64,000 bases of DNA from Burkholderia guangdongensis (GTDB lineage Bacteria; Pseudomonadota; Gammaproteobacteria; Burkholderiales; Burkholderiaceae), in contig NZ_JACBNX010000002.1 in NCBI RefSeq assembly GCF_013403875.1, positions 62,001 to 126,000 on the forward strand. The letters run 5' to 3'. Position 1 is the stretch's first letter, and the number at the start of each line of letters is the position of its first letter. The position numbers and the translations under genes were made by a program. Below, piece by piece: positions 25,158 to 34,025 of this stretch. A model generated the notes under the pieces. That model worked only from the letters and a program-made list of their open reading frames with translations, was not told the origin of the DNA and ran no database searches.

Positions 25158-26342
25158 ATGAGCGAAATCGACGCGGGGGCGCTGTCGACGTTGATTCATC
25201 TGATCTATGCGGCGTCGACGGATCCGTCGAAATGGCGGACCTTTCTCGAGCGCTTTTCGACCACGGTCGGCGCCGCGGGCACGGTGCTGTTCATGCACGA
25301 CTTCGGCGATTCGTCGGTCGTGCGGCAGGGCGGGGCGCTGGCGCTGATGGAATACGTGCGCTTCGATCCGGCGAGCATCGACTCATATGCCGCGCACTAC
25401 TCGCTGTGCAACGTGTGGGCGCAGCAGGAGGGCCGGATGCGGCCCGGCGACGCGATCACGTCGGAGATGCTCGTGCCGTTCGCGTCGCTGCAGCGCAGCG
25501 AGTTCTATGGCGACTGGCTGCGGCCGCAGGATCTCGCGCACGCACTCGGCGGCGTCGTGTCGAAGAGCGGCACGCACGCGATCAAGTTCTCGGCGATGCG
25601 CTCGCGGCGCGGCGGCGCGTTCGGCGACGACGCGCTGCGGCTCTACGCTGCGCTGCTGCCACATATCCGCCAGGCGTTCGAGATCCACAAGCAGTTCGTC
25701 GCGCTGCGTGCCGCGAATGCCGGGCAGATGCACGCGCTCGACGCGATGCCGATGGCGGTCTGGATGTGCGGCGCCGACTGCACGGTGCTCGCCGCGAACC
25801 GCGCCGCGCGGTGGATGACCGACAAGCCGCGCGGGCTGCGGATCGACGGTGCCGGCCGGCTGCGCGCGCAGTTCCCGGACGACGATGCGAAGCTGCAGCA
25901 CGCGCTCGCGCGCGCGGCGGGCGTCCGCACGCGGGAGCCGCGCGTCGGCACCGCGCTCGGGATCGACCGCCTGTGCTCGGCGACGCGGATCACCGCGATG
26001 GTGACGCCGGTGCACGAGGCGACCGAGGGCATCGACGCGCAGACGACGGCGGTCGTGTTCGCGTCGGACCCGGACGACGGGCTCTGTACGCCGGAGGAAC
26101 TGCTGTGCAAGGTGTACGGGCTGACGCCGCACCAGGCGCGGCTCGCGGGCTGGCTGATGCGCGGCGAGGACCTGAAGGCGTATGCGCAGGCGCACGAGGT
26201 CGCGTACGACACCGCGCGCTCGCATCTGAAGCAGGTGTTCGCGAAGACCGGCGTGAACCGGCAGTCGGACCTGATCCGCGTGCTGCTGACGAGCCCCGCG
26301 CTGACGATCCGGCCCGGGCCGCGCCCGTGGCGGATCAACTAG
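25158..26342 (+). CDS. LuxR-family transcriptional regulator
   Basis: 394 aa. C-terminal LuxR HTH at about residues 325-380 (LTPHQARLAGWLMRGEDLKAYAQAHEVAYDTARSHLKQVFAKTGVNRQSDLIRVL). The N-terminal 300 residues are a sensory region typical of orphan Burkholderia regulators (LSTLIHLIYAASTDPSKWRTFLERF), not an acyl-homoserine-lactone domain. No receiver domain. The start at ATG 25158 gives a normal N terminus. Divergent to a large lipoprotein gene. Confidence 0.85.
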   Translation: MSEIDAGALSTLIHLIYAASTDPSKWRTFLERFSTTVGAAGTVLFMHDFGDSSVVRQGGALALMEYVRFDPASIDSYAAHYSLCNVWAQQEGRMRPGDAITSEMLVPFASLQRSEFYGDWLRPQDLAHALGGVVSKSGTHAIKFSAMRSRRGGAFGDDALRLYAALLPHIRQAFEIHKQFVALRAANAGQMHALDAMPMAVWMCGADCTVLAANRAARWMTDKPRGLRIDGAGRLRAQFPDDDAKLQHALARAAGVRTREPRVGTALGIDRLCSATRITAMVTPVHEATEGIDAQTTAVVFASDPDDGLCTPEELLCKVYGLTPHQARLAGWLMRGEDLKAYAQAHEVAYDTARSHLKQVFAKTGVNRQSDLIRVLLTSPALTIRPGPRPWRIN

Positions 26343-26360
26343 CGGCGGCGCCCGCCCGCG

Positions 26361-28292
26361 TCAGTCGCCCATCGCGATCCCTTCGCGCCGCGGATCGCTG
26401 CCGCCGAACCAGACCGTGCGGCCCTCCACGTTCAGCCGCTGGATCCCCTGCAGCCCCGAATTCATCTCGACGACCCGCACGTCGTGCCCGCGCGCCTTCA
26501 GGCCGTTCACGAGCGCGTCGGACACGCGATCCTGTTCGAGCTCCGTCGGCCCGTTCGTCGAGCCGAAGTTCGGCAGCGCGATCGCCTGCTGCATCGTCAT
26601 CCCCCAGTCCATCACGCCGACGAGCGTCTTTGCGACGTGATTGATGATCTGCGGCCCGCCCGCCGAGCCGACCACCATCGTCAGCTGCTTCGTCTTCTGG
26701 TCGAACACGAGCTCGGGCGCCATCGCCGAGCGCGGCCGCTTGCCCGGTTGCACGCGGTTCGCGACCGGCCGGCCGTTCTCGCTCGACACGAACGAGAAAT
26801 CGGTGAGCTGATTGTTCAGCATGAAGCCGCGCACCATCATCCGCGAGCCGAACGCGTCCTCGACACTCGTCGTCATCGACAGCGCGTCGCCGTAGCGGTC
26901 GACGATCGCGAGGTCGGACGTCGACGGCAGCTCCGGGCTGCGGTCGTCGGCCATCGCGAGCGTCCAGCCCTGTGGCGTGCCGGGCTGCGCGACGCCCATG
27001 CTGTTCGCGCCGATCAGCCGCGCGCGCGCCGCGAGATAGCTCGGGTCGGTCAGGCTTTTCCAGCCGCCGCCGGGCAGCGGCACGAAGTCCGGATCGGCGA
27101 CGTAGCGCGCGCGGTCCGCGTACGCGAGGCGCCCGGCCTCGCTGAACAGATGCGCGGCGAACGGCGTCGGCTCGAGCCCGACGTCGTTGGTGACCGGCTT
27201 TTGCGCGCCGATCTGCTGCCAGTCGGGCATCGCCTCGAGAATCCCGAGCATCTGCGCGATCGCGAGCCCGCCCGACGACGGCGGCGGCATCCCGCAGACG
27301 ATCCAGCGCCGGTAGCCGGTGCACAGCGGCTCGCGGACCTTCGCCTGGTAGTGCGCGAGATCCTGCATCGACAGCAGCCCCGGGTTGGTCGGATGCTTGC
27401 GCACCTTCGCGACGATGTCGCGCGCGATCGCGCCGGTGTAGAACGCGTTCGCGCCGCGATCGGCGATCTGGCGCAGCGTCGCCGCGAGCTGCGGGTTCCT
27501 CAGCACGGTGCCGGCGCGCTTCGGCGTGCCGTCCTTCTCGTAGAAATACGCGCGCGCGGTCGGGTCGTTCATCAGGTAGCGGTCGTTCGCGAGCAGCGTC
27601 GCGAGCCGCGGGCTGATCGTGAAGCCGTGCTCGGCGAGCCGGATCGCGGGCTGGAACAGGCGCCGCCACGGCAGCTTTCCGTGCGCGCGGTGCGCGGCGT
27701 CGAGCATCCGCAGCACGCCCGGCGCGCCGACCGAGCGCCCGCCGACGACGCCCTGGTAGAAGCCCATCGGCTTGCCGTCGGGGCCGTAGAACAGATGGTC
27801 GGTCGCGGCGGCCGGCGCGGTCTCGCGGCCGTCGTACGCCTGCGTCGTCTTGCCGTCGAAATAGAGCATGAACGCGCCGCCGCCGAGGCCCGACGACTGC
27901 GGCTCGACGAGCCCGAGCACCATCTGCGTCGCGATCGCCGCGTCGACCGCGGTGCCGCCCGCCTTCAGCATCTCGTAGCCGGCCTGCGCGGCGAGCGGAT
28001 TCGCGGCGACGATCATGTAGCGTTGCGTCGCCCAGCCCGGCTTGTCGACCCAGCCCGACGACAACTCGGGCGCCTGCACGGCCGGCGCGGAGGCCGCCGG
28101 GGCCGCTGCTGCGCCGCTCGTGCCCGCCTGCGCGGTGGAGGGCGGCAGGGTCGTGCAGGCGGCGTTGAGCGCCAGCAGCGCGGCGGCGCCGAGCAGGGCC
28201 GCCAGGTGCAGCGGGCGAAGCGGACGCAGTGAGCCTGGCGGACGCAGTGGGCCTAACGGACGCAGCGGGCGCGGACGAATCCGGTCGGACAT
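26361..28292 (-). CDS. ggt: Gamma-glutamyltransferase (lipoprotein form)
   Basis: 643 aa Ntn-hydrolase precursor that cleaves gamma-glutamyl bonds of glutathione and related peptides in the periplasm. Arg/Pro-rich N terminus, then a hydrophobic signal ending LNAACTT (lipobox). Core motifs: SSGLGGGAFMLYFDG near residue 132, MPPPSSGG near 345, and the autoprocessing site STSDLAIVDRYGDALSMTTS near 445. The processing Thr appears conserved but is followed by SD instead of the usual TH. C-terminal GSAGGPQIINHV is normal. Glutathione synthesis genes are elsewhere in the window (46.6-48.9 kb). Confidence 0.9.
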   Translation of the reverse strand: MSDRIRPRPLRPLGPLRPPGSLRPLRPLHLAALLGAAALLALNAACTTLPPSTAQAGTSGAAAAPAASAPAVQAPELSSGWVDKPGWATQRYMIVAANPLAAQAGYEMLKAGGTAVDAAIATQMVLGLVEPQSSGLGGGAFMLYFDGKTTQAYDGRETAPAAATDHLFYGPDGKPMGFYQGVVGGRSVGAPGVLRMLDAAHRAHGKLPWRRLFQPAIRLAEHGFTISPRLATLLANDRYLMNDPTARAYFYEKDGTPKRAGTVLRNPQLAATLRQIADRGANAFYTGAIARDIVAKVRKHPTNPGLLSMQDLAHYQAKVREPLCTGYRRWIVCGMPPPSSGGLAIAQMLGILEAMPDWQQIGAQKPVTNDVGLEPTPFAAHLFSEAGRLAYADRARYVADPDFVPLPGGGWKSLTDPSYLAARARLIGANSMGVAQPGTPQGWTLAMADDRSPELPSTSDLAIVDRYGDALSMTTSVEDAFGSRMMVRGFMLNNQLTDFSFVSSENGRPVANRVQPGKRPRSAMAPELVFDQKTKQLTMVVGSAGGPQIINHVAKTLVGVMDWGMTMQQAIALPNFGSTNGPTELEQDRVSDALVNGLKARGHDVRVVEMNSGLQGIQRLNVEGRTVWFGGSDPRREGIAMGD

Positions 28293-28402
28293 GGAACCCT
28301 CGGTTGGATGGGAGATGGTCGGGACGCCGGCGCGGCGCGGGTGGCCGCCGCCGACGGCGCGCGTCATTGTCGCCGCGGCGGCGGCGCGCTGTCATCTGAC
28401 AA

Positions 28403-29335
28403 TTACCCCGGCGCCGGCTGTCCGGCCCACGCCGGCCCGCCGCGGCCGGCCTTTCCGGCTTCTTCGAGGACGAACTCTATGAACGTCTGCGTCGCGCGCG
28501 TGTGATGCCGGTTCGGCATGTACAGCATGTACATGTGCGTGCCGAAGATGCTGAGGCGGTACGCGTCGAGCGACGTGAGCGCCGCGCCGCGCCGCACGTC
28601 GTCGTGCACCACGTAGTCGGGCACGATGCCGACGCCGAGCCCGGCGAGGATCGCCTGGCGCAGGAACAGGAAATTCTCGGAGATCAGCGCCGGCTCGAGC
28701 AGCACCTCGTGCCGCTCGTCGCCGAGATACGCGGCCACGCGCAGCTGCCGGCCCATCACCGCCGACGTGATCACGGGCGCGTCGGTCAGCGCGCCGAGAT
28801 CGGCCGGCATCCCGTGCTCGGCCGCGAACGCGGTCGACGCGCACGCGACGTAGCGCACCGCGCCCATGTCGCGCGCGACGAGGTTCTGCGGCGGCTCGGA
28901 CATCACGCGCACCGCGATGTCGACTTCGTCGCGCATCAGGTCCTCGACGCGGTTCTCGAACACGACGTCGAGCACGATCCCCGGGTGGAGCCGCTTGAAC
29001 GCAATCAGCCACTCGGACATCACGAGCTGCCCGTAGCCGCTCGGCACCGACAGCCGCACGCGGCCCTGCAGATCCTGGCCGAGCGTCGTGACCGCCTCCT
29101 CGGCGGCGAGCAGCTCGCTCTGGATCCGCCGCCCGTGCTCGTACAGCCGCAGGCCGATCTCGGTCGGCTCGATCCGCCGCGTCGTGCGGCGCACGAGCTG
29201 CAGGCCGACCGAGCGCTCGAGCTGGTTCAGCCGGTAGCTAACGTTCGCGCGGCTCACCCTGAGCCGCTGCGCCGCCTTGCTCAGATTGCCGGCGTCGAGA
29301 ATGTCGACGAGCAGCGTTAGCGCATTCAGGTCCAT
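28403..29335 (-). CDS. LysR-family regulator divergent from the dicarboxylyl-CoA oxidation operon
   Basis: 310 aa. N-terminal HTH (LTLLVDILDAGNLSKAAQRLRVSRANVSYRLNQLERSVG, residues 5-43) with a following effector domain. A start 39 bp upstream is possible; ATG 29335 (MDLNAL) matches normal LysR N termini. Divergent from the fadB-like gene across a 149-bp gap containing two dyads, so it probably controls that operon, perhaps with an acyl-CoA or dicarboxylate effector (inference). Confidence 0.87.
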   Translation of the reverse strand: MDLNALTLLVDILDAGNLSKAAQRLRVSRANVSYRLNQLERSVGLQLVRRTTRRIEPTEIGLRLYEHGRRIQSELLAAEEAVTTLGQDLQGRVRLSVPSGYGQLVMSEWLIAFKRLHPGIVLDVVFENRVEDLMRDEVDIAVRVMSEPPQNLVARDMGAVRYVACASTAFAAEHGMPADLGALTDAPVITSAVMGRQLRVAAYLGDERHEVLLEPALISENFLFLRQAILAGLGVGIVPDYVVHDDVRRGAALTSLDAYRLSIFGTHMYMLYMPNRHHTRATQTFIEFVLEEAGKAGRGGPAWAGQPAPG

Positions 29336-29368
29336 GAGCGTAGCCTTGGGGGCGGAGAAAATCGTCAG

Positions 29369-29435
29369 TGTCAAATAAAACTTGACAGATTGTAAAGGGT
29401 TGGTGGAATTGTCAATAAATCTCGATCAATCGAGA
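29369..29435. promoter_or_regulatory. LysR-type operators and -35 element in the divergent promoter
   Basis: TGTCAA-N7-TTGACA dyad (29369-29387), whose right arm doubles as a consensus -35 (TTGACA, 29382-29387) for the rightward operon, and a second perfect palindrome TCTCGAT-CA-ATCGAGA (29420-29435). No convincing -10 partner was found. Confidence 0.55.
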
Positions 29436-29484
29436 ATCGTGTCAATCCGGCGTGCGCGCCGGCCCCATTCTTTTGGAGACAGGA

Positions 29485-31611
29485 ATGAGCCAGCAGACTT
29501 CCCCCGACACCGGCACCGTGCTGCGCGAGCGGCGTGACAAGGTGCTCGTCGTCACCGTCGATCACCCGCCCGTCAACGCGCTGTCGTCGACCGTGCGCCA
29601 GGGCCTCGTCGACGCGCTCGACGCCGCCGCGGCCGACGACGCGATCCGCGCGGTGCTGATCGTCGGCGCCGGGCGCAACTTCATCGCGGGCGCGGACATC
29701 CGCGAGTTCGGCAAGCCGCCGGTGCCGCCCGCGCTGCCCGACGTGTGCGACCGGATCGAGTCGAGCGCGAAGCCGGTGGTCGTCGCGTTGCACGGCGCGA
29801 CGCTCGGCGGCGGGCTGGAAGTCGCGCTCGCCGCGCATTACCGGATCGCGGTGCCGGGCGCGAAGCTCGGCCTGCCCGAAGTGCTGCTGGGCCTGTTGCC
29901 CGGCGCCGGCGGCACGCAGCGCACGCCGCGGCTGATCGGCGCGAAGGCCGCGCTCGACCTGATGCTGTCCGGCCGCCACGCGGGCGCCGACGAAGCGCTC
30001 GCGCTCGGCCTCGTCGACCGCGTCGCGCACAGCGACGACACGCTCGCCGAAGGCCTCGCGTACACGCAGGAGTTGCTGTCGCTCGGCGCGCCGGTGCGGC
30101 GCACGCGCGACGCGCAGGGGCTCGCGGACCGCGCGGCCGCGCAGGCGGCGATCGACGCGGCGCGCGCCGATCTGCAGAAGAAGTCGCGCGGGCTGTTCTC
30201 GCCCGCGAAGATCGTCGACGCGGTCGAAGGCGCGCTGACGCTGCCGTTCGACGCCGGGATCAAACTCGAGCGCACGCTGTTCGTCGAATGCCTGGCGAGC
30301 CCGCAGCGCGCGGGCCTCGTGCACGCGTTCTTCGCGGAGCGCGAAGCGGCGAAGGCGCCCGAGACGCGCAGCGCGAAGCCGCGGCCGATCGAGCGGATCG
30401 GCGTCGTCGGCGGCGGCACGATGGGCGCGGGGATCGCGGTCTCGATCCTCGATGCGGGCCTGCCGGTCACGATGATCGAGCGCGACGACGCGTCGCTCGC
30501 GCGCGGCCGCGCACACGTCGAGAAGGTGTACGACGGCCTCGTCGCGAAGGGCCGGATGACGCCCGCCGCGCACGACGCGCGCGTCGCGCGCTTCAACGGC
30601 AGCACGTCGTACGACGCGCTGTCGCAGGTCGACGTCGTGATCGAGGCGGTGTTCGAGGACATCGCGGTCAAGCACGCGGTGTTCGCGGAGCTCGAGCGCG
30701 TGTGCAAGCCGGGCGCGGTGCTCGCGACGAACACGTCGTATCTCGACATCGACGCGATCGCCGCGGGCACGAGCCGCGCGTCCGACGTGATCGGGCTGCA
30801 CTTCTTCTCGCCGGCGAACATCATGAAGCTGCTCGAGATCGTCGTGCCGGCGAAGGTCAGCGCGGATGTCGTCGCGACCGCGTTCGAACTCGCGAAGAAG
30901 CTGAAGAAGACGCCGGTGCGCGCGGGCGTCTGCGACGGCTTCATCGGCAACCGCGTGCTCGCCGTGTACCGGCTCGCGGCCGACTACATGATGGAAGACG
31001 GCGCGTCGCCGTATCAGATCGACCGCGCGGTGCGCGGCTTCGGCTACCCGATGGGCCCGTTCCAGGTGGCGGACCTCGCGGGCGGCGACATCGGCTGGGC
31101 GACGCGCAAGCGCCGCGCGGCGACGCGCGATCCGCGCGCGCGCTACGTGCAGATCGCCGACCGCATCTGCGAGCGCGGCTGGTTCGGCCAGAAGACCGGG
31201 CGCGGCTACTACCTGTACCCGGACGGCGCGCGCGTCGGCACGCCCGACCCGGAAGTCGAAGCGATCATCGACGACGAGCGCAAGCGCGCGGGCGTCACGC
31301 CGAAGGGCTTCACCGACGACGAGATCGTGCGCCGTTACATGGCCGCGATGATCAACGAAGGCGCGAACGTCGTGCACGAGAAGATCGCGCTGCGCCCGCT
31401 CGACGTCGACGCGGTGTTCCTGCACGGCTACGGCTTCCCGCGCTATCGCGGCGGCCCGATGCACTACGCGGACACGGTCGGCCTCGCGAACGTGCTCGCC
31501 GATATCCGCGCGTTCGCGAAAGAAGATCCGCTGTTCTGGAAACCGTCGCCGCTGCTGGTCGAGCTCGTCGAGCGCGGCGCGAACTTCGCGAGCCTGAACG
31601 GCGGCGCGTGA
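29485..31611 (+). CDS. Bifunctional enoyl-CoA hydratase / 3-hydroxyacyl-CoA dehydrogenase (FadB/PimF-like)
   Basis: 708 aa beta-oxidation enzyme. Residues about 1-290 form the crotonase domain (AGRNFIAGADIREFG oxyanion region; LLPGAGGTQRTPRLIG). From about 305 comes the NAD-binding 3-hydroxyacyl-CoA dehydrogenase (IGVVGGGTMGAGIAVSILDAG, then FFSPANIMKLLEIV with catalytic His before it, and GVCDGFIGNRVL). The start at 29485 has GGAGACAGGA upstream. First of four genes that with two acyl-CoA dehydrogenases and a CoA transferase resemble pim-type dicarboxylate degradation. Confidence 0.92.
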   Translation: MSQQTSPDTGTVLRERRDKVLVVTVDHPPVNALSSTVRQGLVDALDAAAADDAIRAVLIVGAGRNFIAGADIREFGKPPVPPALPDVCDRIESSAKPVVVALHGATLGGGLEVALAAHYRIAVPGAKLGLPEVLLGLLPGAGGTQRTPRLIGAKAALDLMLSGRHAGADEALALGLVDRVAHSDDTLAEGLAYTQELLSLGAPVRRTRDAQGLADRAAAQAAIDAARADLQKKSRGLFSPAKIVDAVEGALTLPFDAGIKLERTLFVECLASPQRAGLVHAFFAEREAAKAPETRSAKPRPIERIGVVGGGTMGAGIAVSILDAGLPVTMIERDDASLARGRAHVEKVYDGLVAKGRMTPAAHDARVARFNGSTSYDALSQVDVVIEAVFEDIAVKHAVFAELERVCKPGAVLATNTSYLDIDAIAAGTSRASDVIGLHFFSPANIMKLLEIVVPAKVSADVVATAFELAKKLKKTPVRAGVCDGFIGNRVLAVYRLAADYMMEDGASPYQIDRAVRGFGYPMGPFQVADLAGGDIGWATRKRRAATRDPRARYVQIADRICERGWFGQKTGRGYYLYPDGARVGTPDPEVEAIIDDERKRAGVTPKGFTDDEIVRRYMAAMINEGANVVHEKIALRPLDVDAVFLHGYGFPRYRGGPMHYADTVGLANVLADIRAFAKEDPLFWKPSPLLVELVERGANFASLNGGA

Positions 31612-31638
31612 TCCGATACGAATCGACAAGGAGACACG

Positions 31639-32847
31639 ATGGACCTCAATTTCACCCCTGAAGAGGAAGCGTTCCGCGCCGAGGTGCAGGCCTTCCTGAA
31701 AGCGAACCTGTCCGAGCGCGTCGCGCGCAAGGTGAAGGGCGGCCTGAAGCTCACGCGCGACGACATGGTCGAATGGCATGCGACGCTGAACAAGCGCGGC
31801 TGGCTCGCGAACCACTGGCCGAAGGAATACGGCGGCCCGGGCTGGAGCGTTGCGCAGAAGTTCCTGTTCGACAACGAATGCGCGCTCGCCGGCGCGCCGC
31901 GGATCGTGCCGTTCGGCCTGAGCATGCTCGGGCCCGTGCTGATCAAGTACGGCAACGAAGCGCAGAAGCGCCACTGGCTGCCGCGCATCCTCGACGGCTC
32001 CGACTGGTGGTGCCAGGGCTACTCGGAGCCGGGCGCGGGCTCGGACCTCGCGGGCGTGAAGACGACCGCGGTGCGCGGTGTGGACGGCGATGGCGAGCAC
32101 TACATCGTGAACGGCCAGAAGACGTGGACCACGCTCGGCCACTACGCGAACATGATCTTCTGCCTCGTGCGCACCGACAACACGGTGAAGAAGCAGGAGG
32201 GGATCTCGTTCCTGCTGATCGACATGAACACGCCGGGCATCGAGGTGCGGCCGATCATCACGCTCGACGGCGAGCACGAGGTGAACGAAGTGTTCTTCAC
32301 CGACGTGCGCGTGCCGGCCGAGAACCTCGTCGGCGAGGAAAACAAGGGCTGGACCTACGCGAAGTATCTGCTGACGTATGAGCGCACGAACATCGCGGGC
32401 GTCGGCTTCTCGGCCGCCGCGCTCGAGCGTCTGCATGCGGTCGCGAAGAAGGTGAAGAAGAACGGCCGGCCGCTCGCCGACGATCCGTCGTTCGCCACGC
32501 GGCTCGCGCGCGTCGAAATCGAACTCGAGAACATGTCGACGACGAACCTGCGCGTGCTCGCAGCGGTCGCGGGCGGCGGCGCGCCGGGCGCGGAGAGCTC
32601 GATGCTGAAGATCCGCGGCACGCAGATCCGGCAGGAGATCACGTCGCTGATGCGCCGCGCGATGGGGCCGTACGCGGCGCCGTTCATCGAGGACGCGCTC
32701 GACGGCGACTACGCGGGCGAGCCGGTCGGCCCGGAAGAGGCCGTGAGCGCCGCGCTGCAATACTTCAACAACCGCAAGCTGTCGATCTTCGGCGGCTCGA
32801 ACGAAATCCAGCGGAACATCATCTCGAAGATGATCCTCGGGCTGTAA
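31639..32847 (+). CDS. Acyl-CoA dehydrogenase, large subunit of a heteromeric (PimC-like) enzyme
   Basis: 402 aa FAD acyl-CoA dehydrogenase. QGYSEPGAGSDLAGVKTTA (about residue 130) and the FAD-contact WTTLGHYANMIF are intact. C-terminal FGGSNEIQRNIISKMILGL: the canonical catalytic Glu of IYEGTSEIQ-type enzymes is replaced by Gly, so the base must come from elsewhere, as in several other family members. Overall sequence resembles the pimeloyl-CoA dehydrogenase large subunit. Followed 18 bp later by its partner. Confidence 0.88.
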   Translation: MDLNFTPEEEAFRAEVQAFLKANLSERVARKVKGGLKLTRDDMVEWHATLNKRGWLANHWPKEYGGPGWSVAQKFLFDNECALAGAPRIVPFGLSMLGPVLIKYGNEAQKRHWLPRILDGSDWWCQGYSEPGAGSDLAGVKTTAVRGVDGDGEHYIVNGQKTWTTLGHYANMIFCLVRTDNTVKKQEGISFLLIDMNTPGIEVRPIITLDGEHEVNEVFFTDVRVPAENLVGEENKGWTYAKYLLTYERTNIAGVGFSAAALERLHAVAKKVKKNGRPLADDPSFATRLARVEIELENMSTTNLRVLAAVAGGGAPGAESSMLKIRGTQIRQEITSLMRRAMGPYAAPFIEDALDGDYAGEPVGPEEAVSAALQYFNNRKLSIFGGSNEIQRNIISKMILGL

Positions 32848-32865
32848 GCGGACAAGGAGACGACC

Positions 32866-34008
32866 ATGGACTTTCAACACACCGAAGACCGCCGGATGCT
32901 CGCGGATTCGCTGAACCGCTTCATCGCCGAGCAATACGCGTTCCCGCTGCGCGACAAGATCGCGCAGTCGGCCGAGGGCTTCGATCAATCGATGTGGCAA
33001 CGCTTCGCCGAACTCGGCGCGGTCGGCGCGCTGTTTCCGGAGGCCGACGGCGGCTTCGGCGGCGCGGGCTTCGACATCGCGGTCGTGTTCGAGTGCCTCG
33101 GGCGTGGGCTCGTCGTCGAGCCGTTCCTCGGCGCGCTGCTCGCGGGCCGAGCGATCGCGGCGGCCGGCGGCGACGCGCATCGCGACCGGCTCGCCGCGCT
33201 GATCGACGGCAGCGCGAGCGCCGCGTTCGCGCACGACGAGCCGGGCTCGCACTACGAGCTGACGAACGTGAAGACGCGCGCGGAAAAGCGCGGCGACGGC
33301 TGGGTGCTGACCGGCGCGAAGGGCGTGGTCGCCCAGGCCGAGCACGCGACGTTCTTCGTCGTGACCGCGCGCACCGCGGGGCAGGACGACGACGCGCACG
33401 GCATCGGCCTGTTCGTCGTGCCGGCGTCGGCGCCGGGCGTGTCGCTGCGCGGCTACCAGAAGGTCGACGGCGGCCGCGCGGCCGAGGTCCGCTTCGACGG
33501 TGTCGCGCTGACGGCGGACGCGGCGCTCGGCGATCCTGACAACGGCGCGGCGCTGCTCGAGCAGGTGCTCGGCTTCGGCCTGCTCGCGCTCGCGGCCGAA
33601 TCGGTCGGCGCGATGGACGTCGCGAAGGAGCACACGCTCGAATACCTGCGCACGCGCAAGCAGTTCGGCGTGCCGATCGGCAGCTTCCAGGCGCTGCAGC
33701 ACCGGATGGCCGACGTGCTGCTCGAGATCGAGCAGGCGCGCTCGGCGGTGATCAACGCGGCGTCGAAGCTCGATGCGCCGCGCGTCGAACGCGAGCGCGC
33801 GCTCGCGGCCGCGAAGTACACGGTCGGCCGGATCGGCGCGCTCGTCGCGGAGGAGAGCATCCAGCTGCACGGCGGGATCGGGATGACGTGGGAGCTGCCG
33901 CTGTCGCACTACGCGAAGCGGCTCGTGATGATCGATCACCAGCTCGGTGACGAGGATCATCATCTCGAGCGCTACGTCGCGCTGTCGAAGCCGCTGTCGA
34001 ACCAGTAA
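32866..34008 (+). CDS. Acyl-CoA dehydrogenase, small subunit of a heteromeric (PimD-like) enzyme
   Basis: 380 aa. Acyl-CoA dehydrogenase fold with degenerate mid-region (VLTGAKGVVAQAEHATFFVV) but conserved RKQFGVPIGSFQALQHRMADV near residue 265 and QLHGGIGMTWELPLSHYAKR near the C terminus. This matches the smaller subunit of alpha2beta2 acyl-CoA dehydrogenases such as PimD. RBS AAGGAGA at 32853 region. Likely forms one enzyme with the preceding gene, giving a 2,3-enoyl-CoA that the FadB-like protein hydrates. Confidence 0.85.
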   Translation: MDFQHTEDRRMLADSLNRFIAEQYAFPLRDKIAQSAEGFDQSMWQRFAELGAVGALFPEADGGFGGAGFDIAVVFECLGRGLVVEPFLGALLAGRAIAAAGGDAHRDRLAALIDGSASAAFAHDEPGSHYELTNVKTRAEKRGDGWVLTGAKGVVAQAEHATFFVVTARTAGQDDDAHGIGLFVVPASAPGVSLRGYQKVDGGRAAEVRFDGVALTADAALGDPDNGAALLEQVLGFGLLALAAESVGAMDVAKEHTLEYLRTRKQFGVPIGSFQALQHRMADVLLEIEQARSAVINAASKLDAPRVERERALAAAKYTVGRIGALVAEESIQLHGGIGMTWELPLSHYAKRLVMIDHQLGDEDHHLERYVALSKPLSNQ

Positions 34009-34025
34009 CCGGGGAGGAGAAGACG

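Noticed and set aside
29371..33963. 1530-codon open frame on the minus strand spanning the beta-oxidation genes
   Set aside because: It is a shadow caused by GC-rich third positions. Its product is Arg/Val/His-rich without domains, while the plus strand carries five well-recognised genes.
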